Of a stretch of 6,011 nucleotides of DNA, positions 1-6,011 are shown in pieces. The DNA comes from Chitinophagaceae bacterium (GTDB lineage Bacteria; Bacteroidota; Bacteroidia; Chitinophagales; Chitinophagaceae): positions 1-6,011 of the forward strand of contig JACMLD010000537.1 of NCBI GenBank assembly GCA_014379785.1. The letters run 5' to 3'. The translations under genes were made by a program, and so were the position numbers. Positions within the stretch are counted from its first letter, which is position 1, and each line of letters starts with the position of its first letter. The notes under the pieces were generated by a model. That model ran no database searches, had not been told where the DNA came from, and worked only from the letters and a program-made list of their open reading frames with translations.

Positions 1-105
1 AGCATCTGTAAAGACTGCTTTCAGGTCCAGGAACGGCACCTTTGATGCGTGAGATCGGATAATCTCCAATGCTATGGGCTCATCGTCTATCGCGATCGCT
101 TTCAT
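1..105 (-). CDS. Response regulator, probable LytTR (LytR/AlgR) family, N-terminal fragment
   Basis: The 5' end of a response regulator; only the first 35 codons lie in the window and the gene runs off the left edge. The visible protein begins MKAIAIDDEPIALEIIRSH, a standard receiver-domain opening: beta-1 strand, then the acidic pair D7-D8 that coordinates Mg2+, then E9-P10 and helix alpha-1. The phospho-accepting aspartate, expected near residue 54, and the output domain are outside the window. The IDDEP-x-AL pattern and the position immediately after a LytS-type kinase make a LytTR DNA-binding output domain the strong expectation, but this is inferred, not seen. The ATG follows the kinase stop by 2 bp (TAA-GT-ATG), so the two are almost certainly co-transcribed and translationally coupled. 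It is the likely binder of the paired direct repeats at 1618-1647 and 1710-1739. Confidence 0.9.
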   Translation of the reverse strand, partial: MKAIAIDDEPIALEIIRSHASKVPFLDLKAVFTDA

Positions 106-107
106 AC

Positions 108-1574
108 TTACTTCAGTTGCAGTGTAAGATGGACAAAAAACTCCTTACTCGTGTCACGAATGATCAATTCATGTTTATTCGAGTACAATAACTTTAATCT
201 TTGCTTTACATTTTCAAGTCCTATCCCACTTTTATCTTTTTCAGGGTCGGTTGATTGCCTGTCGTGTTTGCTGTTATAAACATCTAGATAAAGAGTCGTG
301 TTTTTTATCTCCAGCGTTATTTTTATATGTGAAGGCTCCCTCAGGCTGATGCCGTGTTTAAATGCATTTTCAACAAAGGGTATCAATAGCATGGGTGCTA
401 TCTGAAACATATTCTCACGATCATCTATCCGGGTCTGGATGCTGATTTCAGGCATCGGATCCGTCCTTAACCTTTGCAAGCCAATAAAATTATTCAGGTA
501 TTCGATTTCGCGGGCAAGGGAAATTTTATCCTGCATATTTTCCTGGAGCATAAAGCGCATCATATCCGCAAGTCTTTCCACCCCTTCGCTTGTTCGTTCC
601 GCCTTTTCCTGTATGGCAGTGCCGTAAATGGTATTCAGTGCGTTGAAAAGAAAATGAGGGTTGATCTGTGACCGCAGAAAATCAAGGTTTGCGTTTGATT
701 TGCCCAACTCGGTTTTCAGCGCGTACATCTCCTCGCTGCCTCTCATATATCGCTTATACAGTACCCAGCACAAAGGAGTGGTGATAAAGAAATGAACGAA
801 AGAATTCTGAAAGCTCAGCGTAAATGCCACGTCATCGCTCTCAATGGTAAAAAGAATTAAAATGGCAACCGGCAAAAAAGATGCAAGCAGGATCAGAAAT
901 GATTTTATGATATACCAGACAAATGCGTTTTCGCTTTTCAGCGATTTTGGTATCAGTTTGTAAAACGCATACAGGTAGAAAACGATTCCGCAGAAAATAA
1001 CCACCATCCATGCCAGAATCACGTCTCCATCTGCATCCGCAACAAGCAGCAGAAAAAGGATCATCAGATAAACTACGAAGGCTATCAGTCCGCCAGGTGT
1101 GAGAAACCGGTACTTCTCTCTGATCTCTTCTGCATTCCCTACAAGAAATCTGCCCGCATATCGCAATCCGGTGTAGAGTGCGAATAATAATACCAGCCTG
1201 ACAAGCTCTACCAGTGCCTGTCCAAAAATTTGTTCGTGCGCCTGGCTTGTAGATTTATCCGGTGCATAAAAATCAAGGCGGATGTAGGTATCACAGATTC
1301 CCATGATCAGAAATACGAATACGAGACCAGGTATTAAAAGCGGGATGTAGAGAAGCAGGCGATGTCGCTTTACAATCGCTGGAACAATAATAAAATTCAA
1401 CGCCATAAAACCCATGAAGATCACAATGTGTTTCGTTATCAGTGCTCCGGGGTATTTCTGTTCATATGCATCTGAAACTGTCACAATCAGCAAAATGGTA
1501 AACAGCGTAATGGCAGCCCAGAACTCAATCCGGGTAAAACTTATGATTCGGTTGATGGATTGTTTTGTTCTCAT
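108..1574 (-). CDS. LytS-like membrane sensor histidine kinase, eight predicted TM segments
   Basis: Sensor kinase of 488 residues from the ATG at 1574. The membrane half holds eight hydrophobic stretches, about residues 18-34, 49-68, 73-93, 117-140, 162-179, 184-206, 219-244 and 256-274. Charges obey the positive-inside rule: VKRHR, REKYR, KLIPKSLK and KRYMR fall on the cytoplasmic side, while the short DADGD and ESDD loops fall outside. The cytoplasmic half is a His_kinase domain (PF06580 type): phospho-acceptor H307 in QINPHFLFNALNTIY, N-box around 397-409 (IPFVENAFKHG, N403), G-box SGIGLENVKQRL at 449-460. No PAS, HAMP or large extracellular domain is visible, so sensing is probably within the membrane or through the short outer loops. 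An in-frame upstream GTG at 1715 would add 47 residues, but that stretch is polar, not family-like, and contains the putative operators. It sits upstream of, and nearly abuts, its partner regulator. Confidence 0.93.
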   Translation of the reverse strand: MRTKQSINRIISFTRIEFWAAITLFTILLIVTVSDAYEQKYPGALITKHIVIFMGFMALNFIIVPAIVKRHRLLLYIPLLIPGLVFVFLIMGICDTYIRLDFYAPDKSTSQAHEQIFGQALVELVRLVLLFALYTGLRYAGRFLVGNAEEIREKYRFLTPGGLIAFVVYLMILFLLLVADADGDVILAWMVVIFCGIVFYLYAFYKLIPKSLKSENAFVWYIIKSFLILLASFLPVAILILFTIESDDVAFTLSFQNSFVHFFITTPLCWVLYKRYMRGSEEMYALKTELGKSNANLDFLRSQINPHFLFNALNTIYGTAIQEKAERTSEGVERLADMMRFMLQENMQDKISLAREIEYLNNFIGLQRLRTDPMPEISIQTRIDDRENMFQIAPMLLIPFVENAFKHGISLREPSHIKITLEIKNTTLYLDVYNSKHDRQSTDPEKDKSGIGLENVKQRLKLLYSNKHELIIRDTSKEFFVHLTLQLK

Positions 1575-1584
1575 GTTTCGGCTG

Positions 1585-1611
1585 CAAACTAGTCCGGAAG
1601 CGTAAATACAA
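1585..1611 (-). promoter_or_regulatory. Candidate promoter of the kinase-regulator operon
   Basis: On the minus strand a TTG (1611-1609) is followed after 17 bp by TAGTTTG (1591-1585). This resembles the Bacteroidota promoter (TTTG near -33, TAnnTTTG near -7), but the -7 box is one base short and the spacing is slightly tight. Support comes from position: its first T lies 27 nt from the edge of the repeat pair at 1618-1647, the same distance as in the receptor promoter. Transcription would start only a few bases before the kinase ATG at 1574, so the message would be nearly leaderless, which counts somewhat against it. Confidence 0.3.
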
Positions 1612-1617
1612 GGGACA

Positions 1618-1647
1618 AATGTGACGAAACTCCTTTTTAATGTGATG
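1618..1647. promoter_or_regulatory. Putative LytTR-type operator, kinase-proximal direct-repeat pair
   Basis: Two 9-bp direct repeats, AATGTGACG (1618-1626) and AATGTGATG (1639-1647), differ at one base and are separated by exactly 12 bp, giving a 21-bp period (two helical turns). Two 9-bp direct repeats with a spacer of about 12 bp is the known arrangement of LytTR-domain binding sites (AgrA, ComE, AlgR type), though the base sequence matches the published consensus only partly. Read toward the kinase the pair is CATCACATT-N12-CGTCACATT and ends 26 bp before a -7-like box. That placement, just upstream of the -35 region, suits an activator. The regulator encoded at 1-105 is the obvious candidate to bind it. 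Confidence 0.6.
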
Positions 1648-1709
1648 GATTTGCCTTTTGGGACCCTGCCCGCGTTTTCACTGCAGAAATTCTTTTCAGT
1701 TCCACTTTC

Positions 1710-1739
1710 CGTCACACATTTTATCCTTTACATCACAAT
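1710..1739. promoter_or_regulatory. Putative LytTR-type operator, receptor-proximal direct-repeat pair
   Basis: CGTCACACA (1710-1718) and CATCACAAT (1731-1739) are separated by exactly 12 bp. They are inverted copies of the motif found at 1618-1647. All four copies share CRTCACA, and the next-but-one base beyond the CR end is conserved too. Read toward the outer-membrane receptor gene, the pair ends 26 bp before TACTCTTG at 1766-1773, matching the geometry of the kinase-side pair. The two pairs therefore form a symmetric arrangement in which each unit has its own operator in the same orientation relative to its promoter. Direct evidence is the sequence pattern; binding by the neighbouring regulator is inferred. 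Confidence 0.6.
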
Positions 1740-1765
1740 CATAAAAAGCCCGTGAAAATGCTCAC

Positions 1766-1773
1766 TACTCTTG
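1766..1773 (+). promoter_or_regulatory. Candidate -7 box of the receptor-ABC operon promoter
   Basis: TACTCTTG matches five of the six informative positions of the Bacteroidota -7 box TAnnTTTG. No TTG lies at the expected -33 distance (1740-1750), which fits a promoter that relies on an activator bound at 1710-1739. Transcription would start near 1780 and leave a leader of about 33 nt before the ATG at 1813. The in-frame TTG at 1771 falls inside this box, which further argues against that codon as a start. Confidence 0.4.
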
Positions 1774-1812
1774 TGTCGCATTCATTCATCAAACACCTCA
1801 AACGCTTATCTC

Positions 1813-4260
1813 ATGCGGTCTTTTATTCTAACTACATTTCTTTTCTGTGTCTTTGCAACACAGTCTTTCTCTCAAAGCACCGGCTCCATTTCGGGTGGTG
1901 TAAGGTTTGCCATCGACACCTCGTCTAAACAGCAGGCAACAACGGTTGCGCTTCTGAGAGCGAGGGATTCGGCCGTTATTAAATTGACGATTGCCGACAG
2001 AGCGGGCGAATACCTTTTCGAGAAAATAAAACCTGGTAAATATCTCATTGTTGCATCTGCCGTCGGACATCGCAAAACACACGCGCCGGTATTTGAATTG
2101 AAAGCCGAAGAAACTTCTGTCAGAATAAAAACCATAGAATTGTTTGCAATGGCGAAATCATTGGCCGAGGTAACGGTGACCGCTAAGCGACCACTGATCG
2201 AACACCGGATCGATAGAACCGTCGTGAATGTAGACGCATCTGTTTCCAACCTTGGCACAACTGCATTGGATGTGCTGGAAAAATCACCCGGAGTAACCGT
2301 TGACAACGACGGTAACATTAGCCTGAAGGGAAAGGAAGGAGTACTTATCCTGGTTGATGGCCGGCCCACGCAGCTAAACGGTGCCGATCTGGCGGCGATG
2401 CTCAGAAACATGAACTCCGGACAAATGGACCAGGTAGAGATAATGACAAATCCACCCGCGCGCTATGATGCAGCCGGCAACGCAGGGATCATCAATATCA
2501 AGACAAAGAAGAATACCGCATCAGGTTACAATGGCTCAATCAATCTTACTTTTAGCCAGGGTCGCTACCCAAAAGCAAGCGAAGGATTCAACTTCAACTA
2601 CAAGGCAGGCAAGACAAACTGGTTTGCAAATCTGAGTCACGGTTACCAGAGAAATTTTGAAACCCTGACCATTCAGCGTACCATCCTCAATTCGAATGGC
2701 ACAGCACCTGCAAATTATTTTGATCAGACCGCAAGAAAAAGTTTCGAAAGCCGCTCTTACAATGGAAAGGCGGGTGTCGATTATACGCTTTCGAAAAAGG
2801 CAACATTGGGATTGGTGCTTACGGGAGCATCAGCACCTTCATCGGTGAACAATCGAAACACAACAGACATTTTGAATTCGTCAAAACAGGCAGAAAGAGT
2901 GACCACCGCGCTGGTCGCAAACAACAGTGCCTGGAAATCTTTTGGCGCGAACCTGAACTACAGAAAGCAAATAGATACCAAAGGCAGAGAGTTCACAGCC
3001 GAAGCAGATTATATCGGATACGATGCAGTGAACAACCAATTTATGGAGAATGCATATTTCGACGCTTCAGCAAATGGCATTGCGAAAGCGGATACACTCA
3101 CCGGCAGACTTCCGCAGGTACTGAATATTTACAGTGCCAGAGCAGATTATGTGCATCCTCTCAAAAAAGGTTTTAAACTCGAGACCGGTTTGAAAAGCAG
3201 TTATGTGAAAACCGACAATGATGCAGTGTACGACAGTATTCAATACGGGGCTGTTGTGCACGACTATCTGAGAAGCAATCATTTTGTTTATGAAGAAAAT
3301 ATCAATGCAGCATATTTGAATCTCAGCGGACCATTGACAAAGAAGATCAGTGCGCAATTTGGATTGCGTCTGGAGAATACAAATGCGACTGGTCATCAGT
3401 TGACAACCGGTGCAAATTTCAGCCGAAATTATACACAGCTTTTCCCAACCGGATATCTGCAATACAAGGCAAATGCAAAAAATATTTTTGGCGCCAACTA
3501 CGGCAGAAGAATAAGGAGACCGAATTACCAAAGCCTGAATCCATTTATACGTTTCGTAGACAGATATACATACAGCGAAGGGAATCCGAATCTGAAGCCT
3601 CAGTTCAGCAACAACTTCGAAATCTTTCACAGCTACGGAACCATTCTCAGCACCACAATAAATTATACTTCTACAAGAGATATTATCCAGGGTGTTATCG
3701 AGCAGAAAGGACAGGAGGCTTATTCGCGGCCGGCCAATATTGCATCGCTTCGTCAGTTTGGTATCGCGGTCAGCGTCAATACTCCCTTTACAAAATGGTG
3801 GTCAGGTAATCTTTATGTAAATGCATTCAACAACAGTTTCAAAGGAGTGGTCAATAATGCGCCGATAGCTTTCTCCGCCCCTGGAGTTACTTTCTCGGGT
3901 ACACAACAGTTTAAACTTTCAAAAACTTTTACCGGAGAGCTGACAGGCATGTATCGCAGCAGTCGCGTAGAGGGTGTGTTTAAAATAAAACCTGTCGGCG
4001 TATTCACGGCCGGATTGAGCAAGCAGATAATGAAAAATCAGGGTACTGTCAGATTAACTTTCCGCGATATTTTTTACACGCTCCGTCAGAATACCGTTAT
4101 CAACTACGGCAATGTGGATGTTGCCTTCCAGGCTGTGCGCGATTCGCGGGTCATCAGCATCGGATTTTCTTACCGGTTCAGTAAGGGTAAGGCAGCGGCC
4201 CAGAAAAAGAAATCAGCGGGCAGTGCGGGCGATGAACAGGAACGTATTGACCTCGATTAA
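1813..4260 (+). CDS. TonB-dependent-receptor-like outer-membrane barrel (OMP_b-brl_3 type)
   Basis: Outer-membrane protein of 815 residues from the ATG at 1813. Residues 1-21 form a signal peptide (MRSFILTTFLFCVFATQSFSQ) with cleavage expected after the final SQ region. Next come a carboxypeptidase-regulatory-like beta-sandwich (about 24-105, with AGEYLFEKIKPGKYLI), a TonB-box-like LAEVTVTA at 117-124, a plug domain (about 125-232, with LEKSPGVTVDNDGNISLKG, ILVDGRP and NPPARYDAAGNAGIINIKTK) and a barrel rich in alternating aromatic and polar residues to about residue 790. The basic/polar tail ending DEQERIDLD after the last strand (GFSYRFSKG) is, from memory, common in this family. Such proteins are thought to import or bind large ligands using TonB energy; the substrate cannot be read from the sequence. 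An upstream TTG at 1771 would place 14 residues before the signal peptide and is rejected. It is first gene of a three-gene operon, 8 bp before the ATPase, implying joint work with the ABC transporter. Confidence 0.93.
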   Translation: MRSFILTTFLFCVFATQSFSQSTGSISGGVRFAIDTSSKQQATTVALLRARDSAVIKLTIADRAGEYLFEKIKPGKYLIVASAVGHRKTHAPVFELKAEETSVRIKTIELFAMAKSLAEVTVTAKRPLIEHRIDRTVVNVDASVSNLGTTALDVLEKSPGVTVDNDGNISLKGKEGVLILVDGRPTQLNGADLAAMLRNMNSGQMDQVEIMTNPPARYDAAGNAGIINIKTKKNTASGYNGSINLTFSQGRYPKASEGFNFNYKAGKTNWFANLSHGYQRNFETLTIQRTILNSNGTAPANYFDQTARKSFESRSYNGKAGVDYTLSKKATLGLVLTGASAPSSVNNRNTTDILNSSKQAERVTTALVANNSAWKSFGANLNYRKQIDTKGREFTAEADYIGYDAVNNQFMENAYFDASANGIAKADTLTGRLPQVLNIYSARADYVHPLKKGFKLETGLKSSYVKTDNDAVYDSIQYGAVVHDYLRSNHFVYEENINAAYLNLSGPLTKKISAQFGLRLENTNATGHQLTTGANFSRNYTQLFPTGYLQYKANAKNIFGANYGRRIRRPNYQSLNPFIRFVDRYTYSEGNPNLKPQFSNNFEIFHSYGTILSTTINYTSTRDIIQGVIEQKGQEAYSRPANIASLRQFGIAVSVNTPFTKWWSGNLYVNAFNNSFKGVVNNAPIAFSAPGVTFSGTQQFKLSKTFTGELTGMYRSSRVEGVFKIKPVGVFTAGLSKQIMKNQGTVRLTFRDIFYTLRQNTVINYGNVDVAFQAVRDSRVISIGFSYRFSKGKAAAQKKKSAGSAGDEQERIDLD

Positions 4261-4268
4261 TTATAAGT

Positions 4269-5183
4269 ATGAATAGAAAATTTGAAATCGAAACGACCGG
4301 AATCAATTACAATTATTCCGGTGATGTCAGAACGCTGGATGGCATCAATCTGCAGGTTGAAAAAGGAAGCGTTTATGGGTTTCTTGGTCCAAATGGTTCA
4401 GGAAAAACCACCACGCTTAGTTTGTTGCTCGGCCTTTTACATGTGCAGGAAGGAAACGTAGAGATTTTTGGAAAGAATATCAGGCATCACCGGGTTGATA
4501 TTCTCAGAAAAGTGGGCGCCTTGGTTGAAAAGCCTTCGCTCTACGGACATCTCAGTGCCCGCGAAAATCTTGAGATCTATCGTCGCATTTACTATGCCTC
4601 AAAACCTAAGATTGATGAGGTTCTCGGCATTGTTGGCCTGAGTGAGACGGGTTCAAAGTCTGTGAGAAAATTTTCTCTCGGCATGACACAGCGACTCTCC
4701 ATTGCACTTGCACTGTTGCCATCACCGGAAGTGCTCATTCTGGATGAACCCACCAATGGTCTGGATCCTACAGGAATCATTGAATTGCGGCAGCTGATAG
4801 GTAAGCTGAACCAGGAGCATGGAATGACAATACTTGTGTCGAGCCACATTCTTGCTGAAGTCGAAAAAATGGCAACCCATGTCGGTATCATCGCAGCTGG
4901 TAAGATGCTTTTTCAAGGGACTTTGAAAGAACTCTTCTTCCTCCAGAAATTACAGACAAAGCTTCAAATCCGCACATCTGATAATGATGCGGCAATGGCA
5001 TTTCTTTCTGAATATCCATTGCAAAAGGATGCTGACATGCTTGTCATGCCTTTTGTGGAACAGGAGGAAATTGCACAGATCAACCGGCTGCTTGTGAACC
5101 GCGGTCTGGATGTTTATCTGCTGCGTCCAACCGAGCACAACCTGGAGCAACTATTTATTGATCTTACAACGAATAAAAAATGA
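4269..5183 (+). CDS. ABC transporter ATP-binding protein, BcrA/LanF (peptide-antibiotic resistance) class
   Basis: Cytoplasmic ATPase of 304 residues. The nucleotide-binding domain is complete: Walker A GPNGSGKTT at 40-48, signature FSLGMTQRL at 135-143, Walker B VLILDEP at 155-161 with catalytic E160, D-loop GLDP at 164-167 and switch histidine H193. Where most ABC ATPases have the Q-loop glutamine, this one reads GALVEKPSLYGHLSARENL (83-101) with E87. A glutamate here (the 'E-loop') is known from lantibiotic-immunity LanF proteins and relatives such as BcrA. The C-terminal extension (about 213-304), ending LEQLFIDLT, also fits that class, in which the ATPase powers removal of membrane-active peptides. 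The start is the first ATG, 8 bp after the receptor stop; there is no clear Shine-Dalgarno. The end overlaps the permease start by ATGA. The family is certain; the substrate is inferred. Confidence 0.93.
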   Translation: MNRKFEIETTGINYNYSGDVRTLDGINLQVEKGSVYGFLGPNGSGKTTTLSLLLGLLHVQEGNVEIFGKNIRHHRVDILRKVGALVEKPSLYGHLSARENLEIYRRIYYASKPKIDEVLGIVGLSETGSKSVRKFSLGMTQRLSIALALLPSPEVLILDEPTNGLDPTGIIELRQLIGKLNQEHGMTILVSSHILAEVEKMATHVGIIAAGKMLFQGTLKELFFLQKLQTKLQIRTSDNDAAMAFLSEYPLQKDADMLVMPFVEQEEIAQINRLLVNRGLDVYLLRPTEHNLEQLFIDLTTNKK

Positions 5184-5947
5184 GTTTACTGAATTCCTTG
5201 CGCAGCGAGCTTTTGAAAACCAAAAAAACCTGGGTCCTGTATTTGTGTTTTCTGGGTGCGGTAATTATTCCAACACTCAGCTTTCTTTTTGATCAGGGTA
5301 CAGAGGAGGCTATTTCAAGATTCAAAGCTGATCCCTGGAATCTGTTTCTAAAAAACGGTACCGAAATACTGGCCATTATATTTCTTCCCGCTTTCGTTGT
5401 GCTGGTCTGCACACTGTTGCCTCAGATTGAATATAGAAACGGTACATGGAAACAGGTATTTACTTCGCCACAGAAAATGCACAATGTTTTCATTGCAAAA
5501 TTTCTCACAGCGCAAATTTTTATCATCGCTTTTATCGTGCTACATAATCTGTTTATGATGGTTTCAATGATGGGATTGCAACTGACCAATCCTGAATTGA
5601 ATATCTGGAACCATGCAATTGACGTCAAACGACTGCTCATAAAAAACGGTAATATTTATGTATCTGCACTTGCCCTGAGTACGATACAGTTTTGGTTCGG
5701 CCTGCGTTTCAAAAGCTTTCTGGCGCCGGTGGGCTTTGGACTGGCCATGTGGATCGCATCGATGCTGCTTGCGCTGGAACACAAATGGATTCATGCCGAC
5801 AAAATTCCATTTGCTTACCCAATGATGATTGTTTTTCCTGCATATAAAAACCAATTGGAATCTATCATGTGGAGTTCGGTTGCTTATGCAGGTTTGTTTC
5901 TGATAGTTGCTTATCTGGATTTCAGCAGGAGAAAAGCAAAGAGTTAA
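5180..5947 (+). CDS. ABC-2-type permease, BcrB/LanE/LanG-like, six TM segments
   Basis: Inner-membrane permease of 255 residues, partner of the preceding ATPase. Six hydrophobic segments are visible at about residues 18-37, 62-81, 104-132, 158-174, 179-199 and 229-247, the usual topology of the family (ABC2_membrane_4 type). The short basic N-terminus (SLRSELLKTKKTW) and the loop after TM2 (EYRNGTWKQVFTSPQKMHN, 84-102) fit the cytoplasmic coupling region typical of lantibiotic-protection and bacitracin-type permeases. The ATG overlaps the ATPase stop (ATGA), showing translational coupling. There is no second permease: the next gene appears to be convergent, so the transporter would be a homodimer of this subunit with two ATPases (BcrAB-like) rather than a LanFEG complex. 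The substrate is unknown; export of or defence against a membrane-active peptide is the best guess. Confidence 0.88.
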   Translation: MSLLNSLRSELLKTKKTWVLYLCFLGAVIIPTLSFLFDQGTEEAISRFKADPWNLFLKNGTEILAIIFLPAFVVLVCTLLPQIEYRNGTWKQVFTSPQKMHNVFIAKFLTAQIFIIAFIVLHNLFMMVSMMGLQLTNPELNIWNHAIDVKRLLIKNGNIYVSALALSTIQFWFGLRFKSFLAPVGFGLAMWIASMLLALEHKWIHADKIPFAYPMMIVFPAYKNQLESIMWSSVAYAGLFLIVAYLDFSRRKAKS

Positions 5948-6011
5948 ATACTCTCCATCATTTCGACAGCCTGAGTGGACACCCAGCCTCTTTCAGGAAA
6001 ACCGTCAGCCC
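5944..6011 (-). CDS. Possible 3' end of a convergent gene, product unknown
   Basis: On the minus strand an open frame enters from the right edge and ends with TAA at 5946-5944, giving a 21-residue C-terminus that starts ADGFPERGWVSTQ and ends EMMESI. Its codons mostly begin with a purine, as expected for real coding sequence, and it reads better than the alternative minus frame, which stops earlier. No family is recognised from so short a piece. The stop overlaps the permease stop, both using the TTAA at 5944-5947, so there is no room for an intergenic terminator. It could also be non-coding spacer. Confidence 0.45.
   Translation of the reverse strand, partial: ADGFPERGWVSTQAVEMMESI

Larger units (their letters stand above)
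1575..1812. promoter_or_regulatory. Divergent control region between kinase and receptor operons
   Basis: This 238-bp gap separates the two divergent start codons and contains no convincing gene. It holds two direct-repeat pairs (1618-1647 and 1710-1739) and two -7-like boxes (TAGTTTG on the minus strand at 1591-1585 and TACTCTTG on the plus strand at 1766-1773), annotated separately. Open frames reach into it from both sides, but only through a GTG at 1715 (kinase) and a TTG at 1771 (receptor). Both extensions would precede good N-termini with non-family sequence. No strong hairpin was seen; a short GGGACCC at 1660-1666 is too small to matter. Confidence 0.7.

Noticed and set aside
49..279. 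Plus-strand open frame across the kinase-regulator junction.
   Set aside because: It is opposite the conserved kinase C-terminus and the receiver N-terminus, and its serine/leucine/cysteine-rich translation is typical of an antisense shadow.
1575..1715. N-terminal extension of the kinase from a GTG at 1715 (47 extra residues).
   Set aside because: The extension is polar and cysteine-containing, does not resemble LytS-type N-termini, starts inside one operator copy and would cover the other pair. The ATG at 1574 gives a short basic N-terminus followed directly by TM1.
1771..1812. Start of the receptor at an in-frame TTG at 1771.
   Set aside because: It would put 14 residues in front of a good signal peptide that starts at the ATG at 1813, and it lies within the candidate -7 box.
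3067..3630. Minus-strand open frame of 187 codons inside the receptor gene, and a similar one at 1872-2411.
   Set aside because: Both lie wholly opposite a clearly coding, family-conserved gene, have no recognisable motifs and read as reverse-strand shadows of its codon pattern.
4261..4268. A terminator or separate promoter between receptor and ATPase.
   Set aside because: The gap is only 8 bp with no room for either, although an internal promoter within the receptor 3' end cannot be excluded.
5033..5046. Small perfect hairpin TGACA-TGCT-TGTCA as a possible terminator or regulatory stem.
   Set aside because: The stem is only 5 bp, no T-run follows, and it lies inside the coding region of the ATPase; this is compatible with chance.
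5948..6011. A plus-strand gene continuing the transporter operon.
   Set aside because: No start codon or plausible plus-strand reading frame begins in these bases; a minus-strand C-terminus explains them better.

Overview
The window looks like a piece of a Bacteroidota chromosome (Chitinophagales/Cytophagales/Sphingobacteriales type). The reasons are a LytS-type histidine kinase paired with a LytTR-type regulator, an outer-membrane protein that starts with a carboxypeptidase-regulatory-like domain followed by a TonB plug and an OMP_b-brl_3-type barrel, A-rich translation starts without clear Shine-Dalgarno sequences, and promoter -7 boxes resembling TAnnTTTG. GC content is moderate. No RNA gene, insertion sequence, CRISPR array or clear intrinsic terminator was seen.

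Layout: two divergent transcription units are separated by about 240 bp. Leftward (minus strand) run an eight-TM LytS-like sensor kinase (108-1574) and, 2 bp after its stop, the first 35 codons of a response regulator (1-105) that continues outside the window. Rightward (plus strand) run a TonB-dependent-receptor-like outer-membrane barrel (1813-4260), an ABC ATPase of the BcrA/LanF class (4269-5183, 8 bp gap) and an ABC-2-type permease with six TM segments (5180-5947, ATGA overlap). The last 68 bases appear to hold the 3' end of an unidentified minus-strand gene, whose stop codon shares a TTAA with the permease stop.

The divergent intergenic region carries the most interesting signal: four copies of a 9-bp motif (CRTCACAnW when read toward the nearer gene) arranged as two direct-repeat pairs. 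Both pairs have exactly 12-bp spacers (21-bp period, two helical turns), the pairs are inverted relative to each other, and each lies 26 bp upstream of a -7-like box that points at its own gene. This is the architecture expected of a LytTR-family operator controlling both units, and the regulator is encoded right there.

Working model (inference): the membrane kinase senses an envelope-active compound, possibly a peptide antibiotic. The regulator then activates its own operon and an envelope-spanning module made of an outer-membrane receptor/barrel and an inner-membrane BcrAB-like ABC transporter, for removal of or self-protection against that compound.
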